64,000 nucleotides of DNA from Plantactinospora alkalitolerans (GCF_015690345.1 NZ_JADPUN010000213.1:35800-99799), one strand, 5' to 3'; positions 1 through 8,634 are shown, counted from the first letter of the stretch. Numbers and translations are program-made. Notes: a model not told the origin generated them from the sequence alone.

Positions 1-30
1 CCTCGTCGTGGACGGCTCCGGCCCGGCTCG

Positions 31-60
31 CGGAATATCGCGTCGCGGAATATCGCGTCG
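31..60. repeat. Two tandem copies of a 15-bp unit upstream of the sulfotransferase
   Basis: The 15-mer CGGAATATCGCGTCG occurs twice head to tail. It is more AT-rich than its surroundings and ends about 20 bp before the likely -10 element, so it could be a regulator or activator site. No regulator is assigned. Confidence 0.5.
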
Positions 61-80
61 CCGTTCCGCGACGGCGGGAC

Positions 81-86
81 TAGCCT
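81..86 (+). promoter_or_regulatory. Probable -10 element of a leaderless promoter
   Basis: TAGCCT fits the actinobacterial TANNNT -10 pattern and ends seven bases before the ATG at 94. Transcription would therefore begin at or next to the start codon, giving a leaderless mRNA; no Shine-Dalgarno is visible. The -35 is not recognisable. Confidence 0.4.
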
Positions 87-93
87 CGTCCGG

Positions 94-1020
94 ATGCCTG
101 AGGTTCCCGTCCGTTACCGGTCAGACGACGAGGACAGCGGCCGCTGGACCGGGTTCCCCTACCGCCCGGGGGACATGGTGATCAGCACCCGGTCCAAGAG
201 CGGCACCACCTGGATGCAGATGATCTGCGCCCTGCTGGTCTTCCAGGACCCGGACCTGCCGGCACCGCTGGCCGAACTGTCGCCGTGGCTCGACTGGCTC
301 GTCGAACCCCGGGACGAACTGTTCGCCCGGCTGGCCGCGCAGCCGCACCGCCGGTTCATCAAGACGCACACCCCGCTCGACGGAGTCCCGCTCGACACAC
401 GGGTCGACTACATCGTGGTCGCCCGGGACCCGCTGGACATGGCGGTGTCGCTCTACCACCAGGTCGACAACCTCGACCGGGAACTGATCCGGCACCTGAC
501 CGGCCGAACCACGCCCGACGGCCCCGTACGGCCCCGACCCCCACTGCGCGACTGGCTGCTGTCCTGGATCGACCGGGACGTCGAACCGGCCGACGCACTC
601 GACTCGCTGCCGGGGGTCCTGTGGCACCTCTCCGACGCCTGGGCCCGACGCGCCGAGCCGAACGTGCTGCTCGTGCACTACGGCGACCTGGCGACCGATC
701 TGCCGGGCGAGATGCGCCGGATCGCGGAGCGGCTCGGGATCGAGGTGCCGGAGCGGCGCTGGCCCGACCTGGTCGAGGCGGCCACGTTCGCGCGGATGCG
801 GGCCAGGGTGACCCGGTTGGTGCCGGACCGGTCCGGCGTACTCAAGGACCGGTCGGCGTTCTTCCGACGGGGCAGTTCGGGTGCGGGCCGGGAGGCGCTC
901 AGCGCGGACGAGGTCGCACACTACCGACGCCGGGTGGCCGGGCTGGGACCGCCGGACCTGCTGCGCTGGCTGCACGCCGACGATGCTCCGGCGCGGCTCG
1001 CCCATCGTTCCTCGTCCTAG
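94..1020 (+). CDS. Sulfotransferase domain protein
   Basis: Predicted cytosolic sulfotransferase of the PAPS-dependent Sulfotransfer_1 family (308 aa), transferring a sulfuryl group to a hydroxyl or amine of an unknown small molecule. Seen: the 5'-phosphosulfate loop TRSKSGTTWMQ near residues 33-43, the 3'-phosphate motif VVARDPLDMAVSLYHQ near 108-123, and a C-terminal FFRRGSSGAGRE resembling the RKGxxGDWK motif that closes over PAPS, with its Trp replaced. Family members are about 280-320 aa, so it is full length. The start is favoured because a TANNNT -10 lies seven bases upstream. No biosynthetic cluster surrounds it, so the acceptor cannot be guessed. Confidence 0.85.
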   Translation: MPEVPVRYRSDDEDSGRWTGFPYRPGDMVISTRSKSGTTWMQMICALLVFQDPDLPAPLAELSPWLDWLVEPRDELFARLAAQPHRRFIKTHTPLDGVPLDTRVDYIVVARDPLDMAVSLYHQVDNLDRELIRHLTGRTTPDGPVRPRPPLRDWLLSWIDRDVEPADALDSLPGVLWHLSDAWARRAEPNVLLVHYGDLATDLPGEMRRIAERLGIEVPERRWPDLVEAATFARMRARVTRLVPDRSGVLKDRSAFFRRGSSGAGREALSADEVAHYRRRVAGLGPPDLLRWLHADDAPARLAHRSSS

Positions 1021-1055
1021 CCTGGGCCGACGGAACGTGGAAGCGTCCCGAGCTA

Positions 1056-1082
1056 TACAATACAGAACACTGCTGTATTGTA
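1056..1082. promoter_or_regulatory. Perfect 10-bp inverted repeat, probable TetR operator
   Basis: Arms TACAATACAG (1056-1065) and CTGTATTGTA (1073-1082) flank a 7-base spacer, seven bases before the GTG start at 1089. It is an AT-rich island in GC-rich DNA. Position and symmetry fit an autoregulatory operator for the TetR protein encoded immediately downstream. Confidence 0.65.
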
Positions 1083-1088
1083 ATTGCT

Positions 1089-1733
1089 GTGGGCATCGAT
1101 GATCGCGCTCCTGGCCGGCCGCGGAGCAGGGAAGCCGACGCCGCCATCCTGGACGCCGCACTGGAACTGCTGATCGAGCGTGGCGCGGTGGCGACCAGCA
1201 TCGAACAGGTGGCCCGGCGTGCCGGAGTCACTCGGGCCACCGTGTACCGGCGTTTTCCGGATAAGGCCCAGCTGCTGATCGCCACGATCGAGGCCGCCTA
1301 CGGTGATCCCCCGCCAACGCAGGAGATCCGCGACGTCGAGCACTTGCTGACCGGTTGGGCATCCATCCTTGCCAGCCCGCGTCTGCGGCGCCTCCTGCGC
1401 CGCCTCTACGGCGCGATCGAGGACTTTCCCGAAATCGCTCGTGCTTACCAGAGAATGCTCGGCCAGCAGCGGGACCAGGCCCGCCGCAACGTGTTCGAAC
1501 GGGCCCGCGACCGCGGGCAGTTTCCCCCGGACACCGACTCGGACGTGCTGCTGGACCTGCTCACCGGCGCGGGGTGGCAGCACCTGGCCATCCAGCCGGA
1601 CAACTGCACGGTCGAGGACACCGAGAGGTTCCTACGTGCCGTGCTCCACCAGGCCGGGTACCGGCCCGACGGCTACCGACAACAGTTGGTCCCGCAGGGC
1701 CAGCAGCCCGCCAGACCGGGAGACAAGGAGTAG
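1089..1733 (+). CDS. TetR/AcrR family transcriptional regulator
   Basis: Predicted dimeric ligand-responsive repressor, 214 aa. The N-terminal HTH covers about residues 14-60, with the recognition region GVTRATVYRRFPDKAQLL typical of TetR_N. The C-terminal half is a helical ligand-binding domain of the AcrR type. The GTG at 1089 is chosen because it gives the usual short lead before the HTH; the frame stays open far upstream only because of GC bias. A perfect dyad at 1056-1082 is the likely operator. It is followed five bases later by a small membrane protein gene that has a good ribosome site inside this gene's end, so the two are probably one transcript. The ligand is unknown. Confidence 0.85.
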   Translation: MGIDDRAPGRPRSREADAAILDAALELLIERGAVATSIEQVARRAGVTRATVYRRFPDKAQLLIATIEAAYGDPPPTQEIRDVEHLLTGWASILASPRLRRLLRRLYGAIEDFPEIARAYQRMLGQQRDQARRNVFERARDRGQFPPDTDSDVLLDLLTGAGWQHLAIQPDNCTVEDTERFLRAVLHQAGYRPDGYRQQLVPQGQQPARPGDKE

Positions 1734-1738
1734 CCAAC

Positions 1739-2212
1739 ATGTCCACCGCCAGCGTCGAGGCGCAGTTGCGCACCCGGGCGTTCGCCCGCGTCATCGGGCC
1801 CTACGTCGCCACCTTCACGATCGTCTACGCGATCCGCCTGCCCGACCTGGTCGGATACATCAACGACCTGTTCGCTCAACCCGTCCTGGTCTGGCTGCTC
1901 GGCGCACTGATGCTCGGCGGGGGACTGGTCATCGTCGGCGGACACCGCAGTTGGCGCGGCCCACTCGCGGTCACCGTGTCCCTGTTCGGCTGGTTCGTCG
2001 CCGTACGCGGGTTCCTTCTCATCGTCGACCCCGGGGCGGTCAAGTCGGGTGTCGACTCCACCATGCTCTCGCCCACCGCGACGACCGTGGCCCGGATCTT
2101 CTTCGGCGCCCTGGCGGTGATCGGCCTGCTGCTGACCTACGCCGGTTGGTTCACCGAACCGACGGCTCCGACACCAGCAACACCTACGACCGACGCCCAC
2201 AGTCCAGCCTGA
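1739..2212 (+). CDS. Small integral membrane protein, co-transcribed with TetR
   Basis: Unrecognised 157-aa membrane protein with four predicted hydrophobic segments (about residues 17-38, 44-66, 72-94 and 111-132) and a Pro/Thr-rich cytosolic or extracellular tail. AAGGAG lies eight bases before the ATG. Gene order suggests it is the target of the TetR regulator encoded just upstream. No transporter signature is visible and no function is proposed. Confidence 0.7.
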   Translation: MSTASVEAQLRTRAFARVIGPYVATFTIVYAIRLPDLVGYINDLFAQPVLVWLLGALMLGGGLVIVGGHRSWRGPLAVTVSLFGWFVAVRGFLLIVDPGAVKSGVDSTMLSPTATTVARIFFGALAVIGLLLTYAGWFTEPTAPTPATPTTDAHSPA

Positions 2213-2246
2213 AACACGGGGTCGAACCAGGTCTGACGGCGCGGAC

Positions 2247-2328
2247 CCGGGTCAGGCGACGGCACCCTCGGTACGGAGTCGCCTGATCCGGGTCAGGCGA
2301 CGACACCCTCGGTACGGAGTCGCCTGAT
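2247..2328. repeat. 41-bp tandem duplication of the 3' end of the racemase gene
   Basis: Two adjacent 41-bp units (2247-2287 and 2288-2328) differ at one base. The second contains the last codons and stop of the minus-strand racemase gene; the first is a copy lying beyond the stop. Translated, both give the same C-terminal residues RRLRTEG. Confidence 0.9.
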
Positions 2329-3468
2329 CCGGTCGGCGTCGAGGCCGAGTTCGGCCAGCAGTTCGTCGGTGTGCTCGCCGGGATGCGGCGGCGGTCGGCT
2401 GATCGCCCCGGGGGTACGGCTGAACCGGGGCGCCGGCGCCGGCTGCTCGACCCCGGCGGGTGCGACGAACACACCCCGGGCGGAGAGGTGCGGGTGCCGG
2501 GGTGCCTCCCGCCAGTCGAGCACCGGAACCGCGCAGGCGTCGGTGTGCTCCAACAGGTCGGCCCAGTCGTCCCGACTCCGGGTCCGGAACAGCCGCGCCC
2601 ACGCCTGCCGCAGCGCGGGCCAGTTCGCCGGGTCGGTCCGGTCCAGCGCCTCGTCGGGGGCCAGCGGAAATCCGGTCCGGCGGACCAGTTCGGCGTAGAA
2701 CTGCGGTTCGATGGCGCCCACCGCCAGGTACCTCCCGTCCGCACACTCGTAGGCGTCGTAGAACGGGGCACCGCCGTCGAACATGTTGACCCCTCGGGCG
2801 TCCTGCCACATCCCCATCCCACGCAGGGAGTGGATCATTGTGGAGAGCAGCGCGACCCCGTCCACCATGGCGGCGTCCACCACCTGCCCGGTCCCGCCGC
2901 CCCGGACGTCGAACAGCGCGCAGACCACACCGAGTGCCAGCAGCATTCCGCCACCGCCGAAGTCACCGACCAGGTTCATCGGCGGCACCGGTGGTTCGCC
3001 GGCCCGACCGATGCCGTGCAGTACGCCGGTCAGCGCCAGGTAGTCGATGTCGTGCCCGGCGTACGGGGCGTTCGGGCCGTCCTGGCCCCAGCCGGTCATC
3101 CGGCCGTACACCAGCCGGGGGTTCACCGCCAGGCAGTCCGCCGGTCCCAGGCCGAGGCGCTCCGTGACACCGGGCCGGAATCCCTCGACGAGTACGTCGG
3201 CGTCGCGGACGAGGTCGCGCACCACCTCCCGGCCGGCGGGTGTCTTGAGGTCGACGGCCAGCGATCGTCGTCCCCGGTTCAGCAGATCAGGATGGGGGGT
3301 GCCGAACCGTTCCGGCCGGACCTCGGCGACCCGGTCGACCCGGACGACGTCGGCGCCCAGGTCGGCGAGGACCATCGCCGCGAACGGGCCCGGTCCGATG
3401 CCGGCGAGCTCGACGATCCGGACGCCGTGCAGCGGGCCGCCCGGGGCCGCCGGTCGGGGAGCGGTCAT
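2293..3468 (-). CDS. Alpha-methylacyl-CoA racemase (CaiB/BaiF family III CoA-transferase fold)
   Basis: 391-aa enzyme predicted to epimerise 2-methylacyl-CoA thioesters for branched-chain lipid or sterol side-chain breakdown. The N-terminus has the family hallmark ELAGIGPGPFAAMVLADLGADVVRVDR-type nucleotide motif. The catalytic set known from the mycobacterial enzyme is visible: His in YAGHDIDYLALTG, Asp in NLVGDFGGGG, and Glu in GAIEPQFY. These separate racemases from true CoA-transferases, which rely on one Asp. Length fits (360-390 aa). The ATG at 3468 gives the standard family N-terminus; the longer open frame upstream is antisense to the GT2 gene. Its last codons lie in a 41-bp tandem duplication. 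Confidence 0.88.
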   Translation of the reverse strand: MTAPRPAAPGGPLHGVRIVELAGIGPGPFAAMVLADLGADVVRVDRVAEVRPERFGTPHPDLLNRGRRSLAVDLKTPAGREVVRDLVRDADVLVEGFRPGVTERLGLGPADCLAVNPRLVYGRMTGWGQDGPNAPYAGHDIDYLALTGVLHGIGRAGEPPVPPMNLVGDFGGGGMLLALGVVCALFDVRGGGTGQVVDAAMVDGVALLSTMIHSLRGMGMWQDARGVNMFDGGAPFYDAYECADGRYLAVGAIEPQFYAELVRRTGFPLAPDEALDRTDPANWPALRQAWARLFRTRSRDDWADLLEHTDACAVPVLDWREAPRHPHLSARGVFVAPAGVEQPAPAPRFSRTPGAISRPPPHPGEHTDELLAELGLDADRIRRLRTEGVVA

Positions 3469-3631
3469 CCGTGCACGATAGGACAGCACCGTCCGCCGGT
3501 CGAGCCGGTGATCTCCGGTGCCGGCGGGGTTGGCGCGCGTCGTCCGCGCGCTTGCCGACCAGGGCGGCCGGCAGGGCTTATCGTCAGCGGAGACGCCGCT
3601 GGTCGTGGCGGGAGAGAACGGGTCGACCGCT

Positions 3632-5527
3632 ATGCGTACGGGCGAGGTGGGCCACAGCGGCACCGGTCGTGATGCCGTCGACCCTGCCGGTGCCGGTGCC
3701 GGTCTTCGTGCCGCTCCGGACGGGCGGCCGGCGCGGCCCGGGTACTGGCGACTGGTCGGCGCCCCACCGCCGACCCGCGCCGAGCGGCTCGGCCGACTGG
3801 TCGGACTGCGGGTGCTCCGGATCCCTGGGACACGGCGGATACTGGTCGTCGCCGGGTCGATGGACCGGCTGCGGGACCTGTCGACCCTGCCCGTGTCGCT
3901 GGCACCGACGAGTTCGGCGAGCATCGTGCTGGCGTACTGGCGGGCGCCCCGGCTGGGCTGGTCCGGCGGCATCGGGCCGCTGGCGCATCTTCGGGGGCAC
4001 CGGGTGGCGTTGCCAGGTCGGGGGCGGGGCGTCGCCACGGTCACCGTCCGGCTCTCCCGGCCGGCGCAGCTCCGTGACGTCCTCGCCGCGGTGCTGCGCG
4101 TGTTGGGGCCGAGCCGGCCGCTTCCGGTGCCCGCCGGTCCGAACCTGACCGGCCAGGACATTCTTCCGGCATACCTGCCGACCCAGCCGGCCGCCTCGGT
4201 GGCGCGGGGTGTGCTCCGGGACAGCCCGGAGATCCGGGCCCACGACGTGGTACTCCGGGCGGTGGGCACGTCGGGATCGGCGTCCGGTGCGGCGGCGTAC
4301 GCGGTGGGTTGGGAGACGGGCCGGCACGGGCCGTGCCTGGCGGATGGCCCGGCCGTGCTGGTGGACGCGTGCCGGATCAATCCGCGTGGCCGCCGGGCCG
4401 GCTGCTACCGGCCGGACGCCCCCCGGGTACGGCTGGAGTTCGGTCCGGCGCCGGGGTGGCGCCGGGGTGGTGCCCGGACGGGACAGCAGCCGCTCGACGG
4501 GCCCGGGGTGACCGCTGGAGTCCTCGCCATGCTGCGCCAGGTCGGCGTGGTCGACTGCCCGGACGTTCCCGACACCGGGCCGGTGGAGGTGGCGGCGCTG
4601 CTGGTCCAGCTGGCGATGACCGGGGCGCTGGTGTCCGCCCCGAGCCTGCCGGACCGGGTGGCCGACCTGATCGTTCCGGAGCTGCGGACGCTGCTGGCCA
4701 GCGCGGTGACCGAGACCGAGCCGCTGGCCCGGGAGGCGCGCAGCGTACGACAGCGACGGGCGGCGCTGCGCGGGCACGCCACCGCGTTCGCGCTGCCCGG
4801 GCTCACCTCGGGCGTCTTTCCCCAGCTCCCCGTCTTCCCGTCGGTGAGCGTGCTGCTGACCACCCGGCGCCCCGAGCGGCTGCCTGCGGCACTACGGATG
4901 ATCACCGAACAGACGTACCCCGAGCTGGAGATCGTCCTCTGCCTGCACGGGGTCGAACTGCCCGAGCCGGTACGCGCCACGCTGGCCCGGTGCGGCCGGC
5001 CGTACGAGATCGTCCAGGTGCCGGGCGCCGCCAGTTTCGGTGAGGCGCTGGGTGCCGCGACCGGGCGGGCCCGGGGGAGCCTGGTCACCAAGTTCGACGA
5101 CGACGACAGCTACGCCACGGAACACGTCTGGGACCTGGTGCTGGCCCGGCACTACTCGGGTGCGACCCTGGTGGGCAAGGGCTCCGAGTTCGTGTACCTG
5201 GAGACGCTGGGCATCACCATCCGGCGGCCGTCGGGCGCGGCCGAGACCGACGGTGAGGTGGTGGCCGGCGGCACGATGCTGATCGCCAAGGGGGACCTCG
5301 AGTCGGCCGGCGGCTGGCGTCCGGTACCCAGATCGGTCGACTTCGGACTGCTCGACCGGGTACGGCGGGACGGCGGGATGATCTACCGGACCCATCCGCT
5401 CGGCTACGTCTACCACCGGCGGGCGGCCGGCCACACCTGGGATCCCGGCCAGCCGTACTTCCTCGACAGCGCGTACGCCCGCTGGACCGGTCTGCCGGCC
5501 GAGATCCTGGGCGACATCGCTCCGTAG
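3632..5527 (+). CDS. GT2 family glycosyltransferase with a long N-terminal extension
   Basis: 631-aa protein. Residues from about 400 form a GT-A glycosyltransferase 2 domain: SVSVLLTTRRPERLPAALR opens the fold, KFDDDDSY near 488-495 is the metal/nucleotide-sugar acidic motif, and GGTMLIAKGDLESAGGWR fits the acceptor region. The first 400 residues are not recognised. They look soluble and have an MSMEG-like alternating strand/helix pattern without membrane segments. It probably transfers a sugar in envelope or secondary glycan synthesis; donor and acceptor are unknown. The start is uncertain. ATG 3632 is preceded by GGAGAG about 15 bases upstream, but an in-frame ATG at 3518 would add 38 residues. 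Confidence 0.75.
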   Translation: MRTGEVGHSGTGRDAVDPAGAGAGLRAAPDGRPARPGYWRLVGAPPPTRAERLGRLVGLRVLRIPGTRRILVVAGSMDRLRDLSTLPVSLAPTSSASIVLAYWRAPRLGWSGGIGPLAHLRGHRVALPGRGRGVATVTVRLSRPAQLRDVLAAVLRVLGPSRPLPVPAGPNLTGQDILPAYLPTQPAASVARGVLRDSPEIRAHDVVLRAVGTSGSASGAAAYAVGWETGRHGPCLADGPAVLVDACRINPRGRRAGCYRPDAPRVRLEFGPAPGWRRGGARTGQQPLDGPGVTAGVLAMLRQVGVVDCPDVPDTGPVEVAALLVQLAMTGALVSAPSLPDRVADLIVPELRTLLASAVTETEPLAREARSVRQRRAALRGHATAFALPGLTSGVFPQLPVFPSVSVLLTTRRPERLPAALRMITEQTYPELEIVLCLHGVELPEPVRATLARCGRPYEIVQVPGAASFGEALGAATGRARGSLVTKFDDDDSYATEHVWDLVLARHYSGATLVGKGSEFVYLETLGITIRRPSGAAETDGEVVAGGTMLIAKGDLESAGGWRPVPRSVDFGLLDRVRRDGGMIYRTHPLGYVYHRRAAGHTWDPGQPYFLDSAYARWTGLPAEILGDIAP

Positions 5528-5577
5528 GATTCGAGGTTGTCGCGCTGCCAGCCCTGATGAGGTGGTAGGACTAGCGG

Positions 5578-6177
5578 GTGGGCATCGTGTCTCCAGGCTT
5601 CCAGGGTCGGCGTCGACCGGCTGAGCCGAACCTGCCACCCGGGCAGTACCTCACCGAGGACTTTCCGGTGCTGTCCGCCGGTCCCACCCCACGGGTGTCA
5701 CTGACGGACTGGGAGTTCGTGCTCAGCACCGAGACGGGTGCCGAGTCCCGCTGGTCCTGGGACGAGATGTGGGCGCTGCCCACGGAGACTCCGACGGTGG
5801 ACATCCACTGCGTGACCCACTGGTCGAAGCTGGGCACGAACTGGCGGGGCGTCTCGGTGGACACCCTGTTGGACGGCGTCGACACGGCCGCCGACTACGC
5901 CCTCGTGCACTCCTACGGCGGCTACACCACGAACCTGCCGCTGGACGACCTGCGGGACGGGCAGGCCTGGATCGTCCACCAGTACGACGGCGCCGACCTG
6001 CCCGCCGAGCACGGCGGGCCGGCCCGGCTGCTGGTGCCGCACCTCTACTTCTGGAAGTCCGCCAAGTGGGTTCGCGGCATCCGTCTCGGCCTGACCGACG
6101 AGCCCGGTTTCTGGGAAACCGCCGGCTATCACGACTACGGTGACCCATGGCGCGAACAGCGATACCAGGGCGACTGA
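5578..6177 (+). CDS. Sulfite-oxidase-like molybdopterin oxidoreductase
   Basis: 199-aa protein with the short form of the sulfite-oxidase molybdopterin domain (YedY/MsrP-related). The putative molybdenum-ligand Cys is in VDIHCVTHWSKLGTNW, followed by the conserved Trp and the SYGGYTTNLPLDDL and PHLYFWKSAKWVRG blocks. No Tat or Sec signal is visible, so it is likely cytosolic, unlike periplasmic MsrP. GTG start at 5578. It overlaps the next gene by 31 bases, and with the FAD reductase and DUF6510 protein forms a tight three-gene operon seen widely in actinobacteria. The reductase would deliver electrons to or from the Mo centre; the substrate is unknown. Confidence 0.85.
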   Translation: MGIVSPGFQGRRRPAEPNLPPGQYLTEDFPVLSAGPTPRVSLTDWEFVLSTETGAESRWSWDEMWALPTETPTVDIHCVTHWSKLGTNWRGVSVDTLLDGVDTAADYALVHSYGGYTTNLPLDDLRDGQAWIVHQYDGADLPAEHGGPARLLVPHLYFWKSAKWVRGIRLGLTDEPGFWETAGYHDYGDPWREQRYQGD

Positions 6178-6911
6178 CCAAGCGGGCCGGCTGGTGGGTC
6201 GCCCGCCTGGTCGACCGCCGGGAGGAGACCGCCACCGCCTGCACGTTGGTGCTGGAGGTTCCCGACTGGCCGGGCCACCTGCCCGGCCAGCACGTCGACC
6301 TGCGGCTGACCGCCGAGGACGGCTACCAGGCGGCCCGCAGCTACTCGGTGTCCGCTCCCGCCGACGGCGAGCGGATCGAGGTGACCGTCCAGCGGGTGCC
6401 CGACGGAGAGGTCTCGCCGTACCTGATCGAGGGCCTGTCGATCGGCGACCAGATCGAGGTCAAAGGTCCGCTCGGCGGCTATTTCGTCTGGCGGATGACC
6501 GACCCCGCACCGGTGCTGCTGGTCGGCGGCGGCTCGGGGATCGCGCCGCTGATGGCGATGATCCGGGCTCGGCGGGCGGCCGGGAGCCGGGTGCCGTTCC
6601 GGCTGATCTACTCGGTCCGGACCGAGCGCGACATCTACTTCGCCGACGAGTTGCGCCGCCGGGTCCGGGAGGACCAGGGGCTCGACGTCGCCTACGTCTA
6701 CACCCGGGAGGTGCCGGAGATCTCGCCCGCCCAGGCACACCGGATCGGCGTCGCCGACGTCAACAGCCACGGCTGGCCGCCGCAGCTCGAACCGACGAAC
6801 TTCGTCTGCGGACCGACCGGGTTCGTGGAGGCCGTGTCCGACATCCTGGTCGCGCTCGGTCACGAGCCCCGCCGGATCAAGACCGAGCGGTTCGGTCCGA
6901 CCGGGGCCTGA
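6147..6911 (+). CDS. Ferredoxin-NADP reductase-type FAD oxidoreductase
   Basis: 254-aa flavoprotein of the ferredoxin reductase superfamily without an iron-sulfur domain. FAD is bound through RSYSVSAP near residue 65 (RxYS motif) and the preceding barrel; the NAD(P) domain begins with VLLVGGGSGIAPLMAMIRA near 120-140 and ends with NFVCGPTGFVEAVSDILVALG. The start lies inside the sulfite-oxidase-like gene, implying coupled translation. It is the obvious electron-transfer partner of that molybdoenzyme. Confidence 0.88.
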   Translation: MARTAIPGRLTKRAGWWVARLVDRREETATACTLVLEVPDWPGHLPGQHVDLRLTAEDGYQAARSYSVSAPADGERIEVTVQRVPDGEVSPYLIEGLSIGDQIEVKGPLGGYFVWRMTDPAPVLLVGGGSGIAPLMAMIRARRAAGSRVPFRLIYSVRTERDIYFADELRRRVREDQGLDVAYVYTREVPEISPAQAHRIGVADVNSHGWPPQLEPTNFVCGPTGFVEAVSDILVALGHEPRRIKTERFGPTGA

Positions 6912-6941
6912 CGGCGACGACGAGCGCAGCGAGGAGACGAC

Positions 6942-7268
6942 GTGACCGAGCAGTTGCATCCGGAGCAGCCGAGGATGGATTACGTGGACGGCAACATGCT
7001 GGCCGGTCCGTTGCAGGAGGTGTTCGCCGTGGACCTGACCACGGCCACCGGCCGGTGTGCCTCGTGTGGACAGACCGGGCCGGTGGCCGCGTTGCGGGTC
7101 TACTCGAACGCACCCGGGGTGGTCGCCCGCTGTCCGTCCTGTACCGAGGTCATGCTCCGGCTGGTCCGTACCCCGGACAGCGCCTGGCTGGACCTGCGCG
7201 GTTCGACCTTCCTGCAGATCCCGATGCCGGCGGAGTCGTTCACGACGCCGGGGCCGGTCGCGATGTAG
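6942..7268 (+). CDS. DUF6510 family small zinc-ribbon-like protein
   Basis: 108-aa protein with two CxxC pairs, CASCGQTG and CPSC, about 33 residues apart, which probably bind zinc. This matches the DUF6510 family that accompanies the sulfite-oxidase-like/FAD reductase pair. It may help assemble or regulate the complex; that is inference from conserved order only. Its 3' end overlaps the convergent MFS gene by 29 bases. Confidence 0.75.
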   Translation: MTEQLHPEQPRMDYVDGNMLAGPLQEVFAVDLTTATGRCASCGQTGPVAALRVYSNAPGVVARCPSCTEVMLRLVRTPDSAWLDLRGSTFLQIPMPAESFTTPGPVAM

Positions 7269-8574
7269 CCCACGCCGCCCCAACACCATCGAAGCCGCCG
7301 GTCGCGCCGAGCCGCCGCCAGAAGACCAGCAGCAGCAGCGTCGTCGCCAGCGCCGCCGCCCAGAACGGCACCGTGAGACTGCCGGTTCCGGCCGCCAGGA
7401 TTCCGCCGAGCAGCGTGCCAATGGTGGCACCGCCGAGGTCGAGCAGCGAGTAGACGCTGTTCACCCGGCCGCGCAGCTCGTCCGGTACGAGCCGGGCCCG
7501 CAACGACATCACCAGCGCGCCCCAGACCATCGTGTGCGCGCCGAACAGTGCCATGATCGCGCCGGCCAGCCACGGCTCATGGGTCGCCGCCAGCACCGCG
7601 TGGGTGCCGAGTTCGACGACGAGGCCCGCCCGCAGCAGTGCCGGGGTCCCGAATCTCCTCCGCAGCCGGGGACTGAGCCAGGCGCCGAGCAGTCCGCCGA
7701 CGGCGGAACTGGTCAGCAGTACGCCGAAACCGATCTCGTCCAGCCCGAGCCGCTTCCGGCAGTAGAGGACGAAGACCGCGAACGCGGCGCAGAACACCAG
7801 GTTCATCAGGCAGAGGCAGACGGCCAGCATCCGCAGCACGGCCGACTCCCACATGGCCCGGAGGCCGACGACGATCTCCCCGGCCAGGCTCCGCCCCGCG
7901 TGCCGGTCGCCGATCGGCCTCCCGGTCGGTACGGGCCGCCGGCGCAACGCGGTGAGCAGCAGTGCGGCGACCACGAAGGTGACCGCGTTGAGCCCGAACG
8001 GCGACGCCACCGCCACCACGAAGAGATAGGCGCCGAAGGGTTTCGCGACGAACTGGTTGCCCACCACGAAGGTCGCCTGCAACCAGCCGTACGCCTGCTC
8101 CAGGCGTTGCTCGGGCACGATGCTGGGCAGCACCGACACGGCGGCGAGGTCGGCTGTCGTCTCGCCGATGCCGAGCAGGAAGAACGCCACGTACACCGTC
8201 GGTACGGTGACGACGTCGGCCAGTGCGAGGCCGGCGAGGGTGCCGAGCACGACGGCCCGGCCGAGGTCGACGGCGATCATCAACCGCCGGCGGTCGAGCC
8301 GGTCCACCAATGCGCCGCCGGGGAGCGAGAACAGCAGCCAGGGCAGTTGTGCCACGAACGCGGCCCCGGCGATCAGGGCCGGGTCGTCGGTCAGCGAGGC
8401 GACCAGGAGCGGTCCGGCCACCGCCGTGACTCCGTCGCCGATGTTCGAGATGGCGCTGGCGGCCCAGAGCCTGCCGAACTCCCGACCGAGCCGGGGCACC
8501 GGGCGGTCGGGGGTCGGGCGGTCGGACGGGGATTCCTCGGGGATGGACTGGTTCGGCGTGGCGGCGGTGGTCAT
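7240..8574 (-). CDS. MFS exporter, DHA3/macrolide-efflux type
   Basis: 444-aa major facilitator with 12 hydrophobic segments. The N-terminal pattern FGRLWAASAISNIGDGVTAVAGPLL and the A-motif-like GGALVDRLDRRRLM match the drug:H+ antiporter DHA3 group (MFS_3), which includes macrolide exporters. It would act in the cytoplasmic membrane to expel a hydrophobic compound. The ATG at 8574 is preferred to the GTG at 8628 because the latter sits inside a perfect hairpin and the added residues are not membrane-protein-like. The roughly 300-base leader upstream contains a short ORF with a strong ribosome site and two hairpins, suggesting attenuation. The 3' end overlaps the DUF6510 gene. Confidence 0.85.
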   Translation of the reverse strand: MTTAATPNQSIPEESPSDRPTPDRPVPRLGREFGRLWAASAISNIGDGVTAVAGPLLVASLTDDPALIAGAAFVAQLPWLLFSLPGGALVDRLDRRRLMIAVDLGRAVVLGTLAGLALADVVTVPTVYVAFFLLGIGETTADLAAVSVLPSIVPEQRLEQAYGWLQATFVVGNQFVAKPFGAYLFVVAVASPFGLNAVTFVVAALLLTALRRRPVPTGRPIGDRHAGRSLAGEIVVGLRAMWESAVLRMLAVCLCLMNLVFCAAFAVFVLYCRKRLGLDEIGFGVLLTSSAVGGLLGAWLSPRLRRRFGTPALLRAGLVVELGTHAVLAATHEPWLAGAIMALFGAHTMVWGALVMSLRARLVPDELRGRVNSVYSLLDLGGATIGTLLGGILAAGTGSLTVPFWAAALATTLLLLVFWRRLGATGGFDGVGAAWATSRPAPAS

Positions 8575-8610
8575 CGGTACCACCGCCGGTCGGCAGGGTA
8601 GGAACACTCT

Positions 8611-8634
8611 CTCCGCGTGCTCGGGCACGCGGAG
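8611..8634. promoter_or_regulatory. Perfect 10-bp hairpin in the MFS leader
   Basis: CTCCGCGTGC (8611-8620) pairs with GCACGCGGAG (8625-8634) across a 4-base loop, about 37 bases before the MFS ATG. No U-run follows, so it is more likely a translational or antitermination structure than a simple terminator. Confidence 0.6.

Noticed and set aside
2371..3672. Long plus-strand open frame opposite the racemase
   Set aside because: Antisense frame of a well-supported CoA-racemase gene; no motif.
7057..8601. 514-codon open frame opposite the MFS gene
   Set aside because: Low-complexity Arg/Gln/Gly-rich shadow of the exporter gene.
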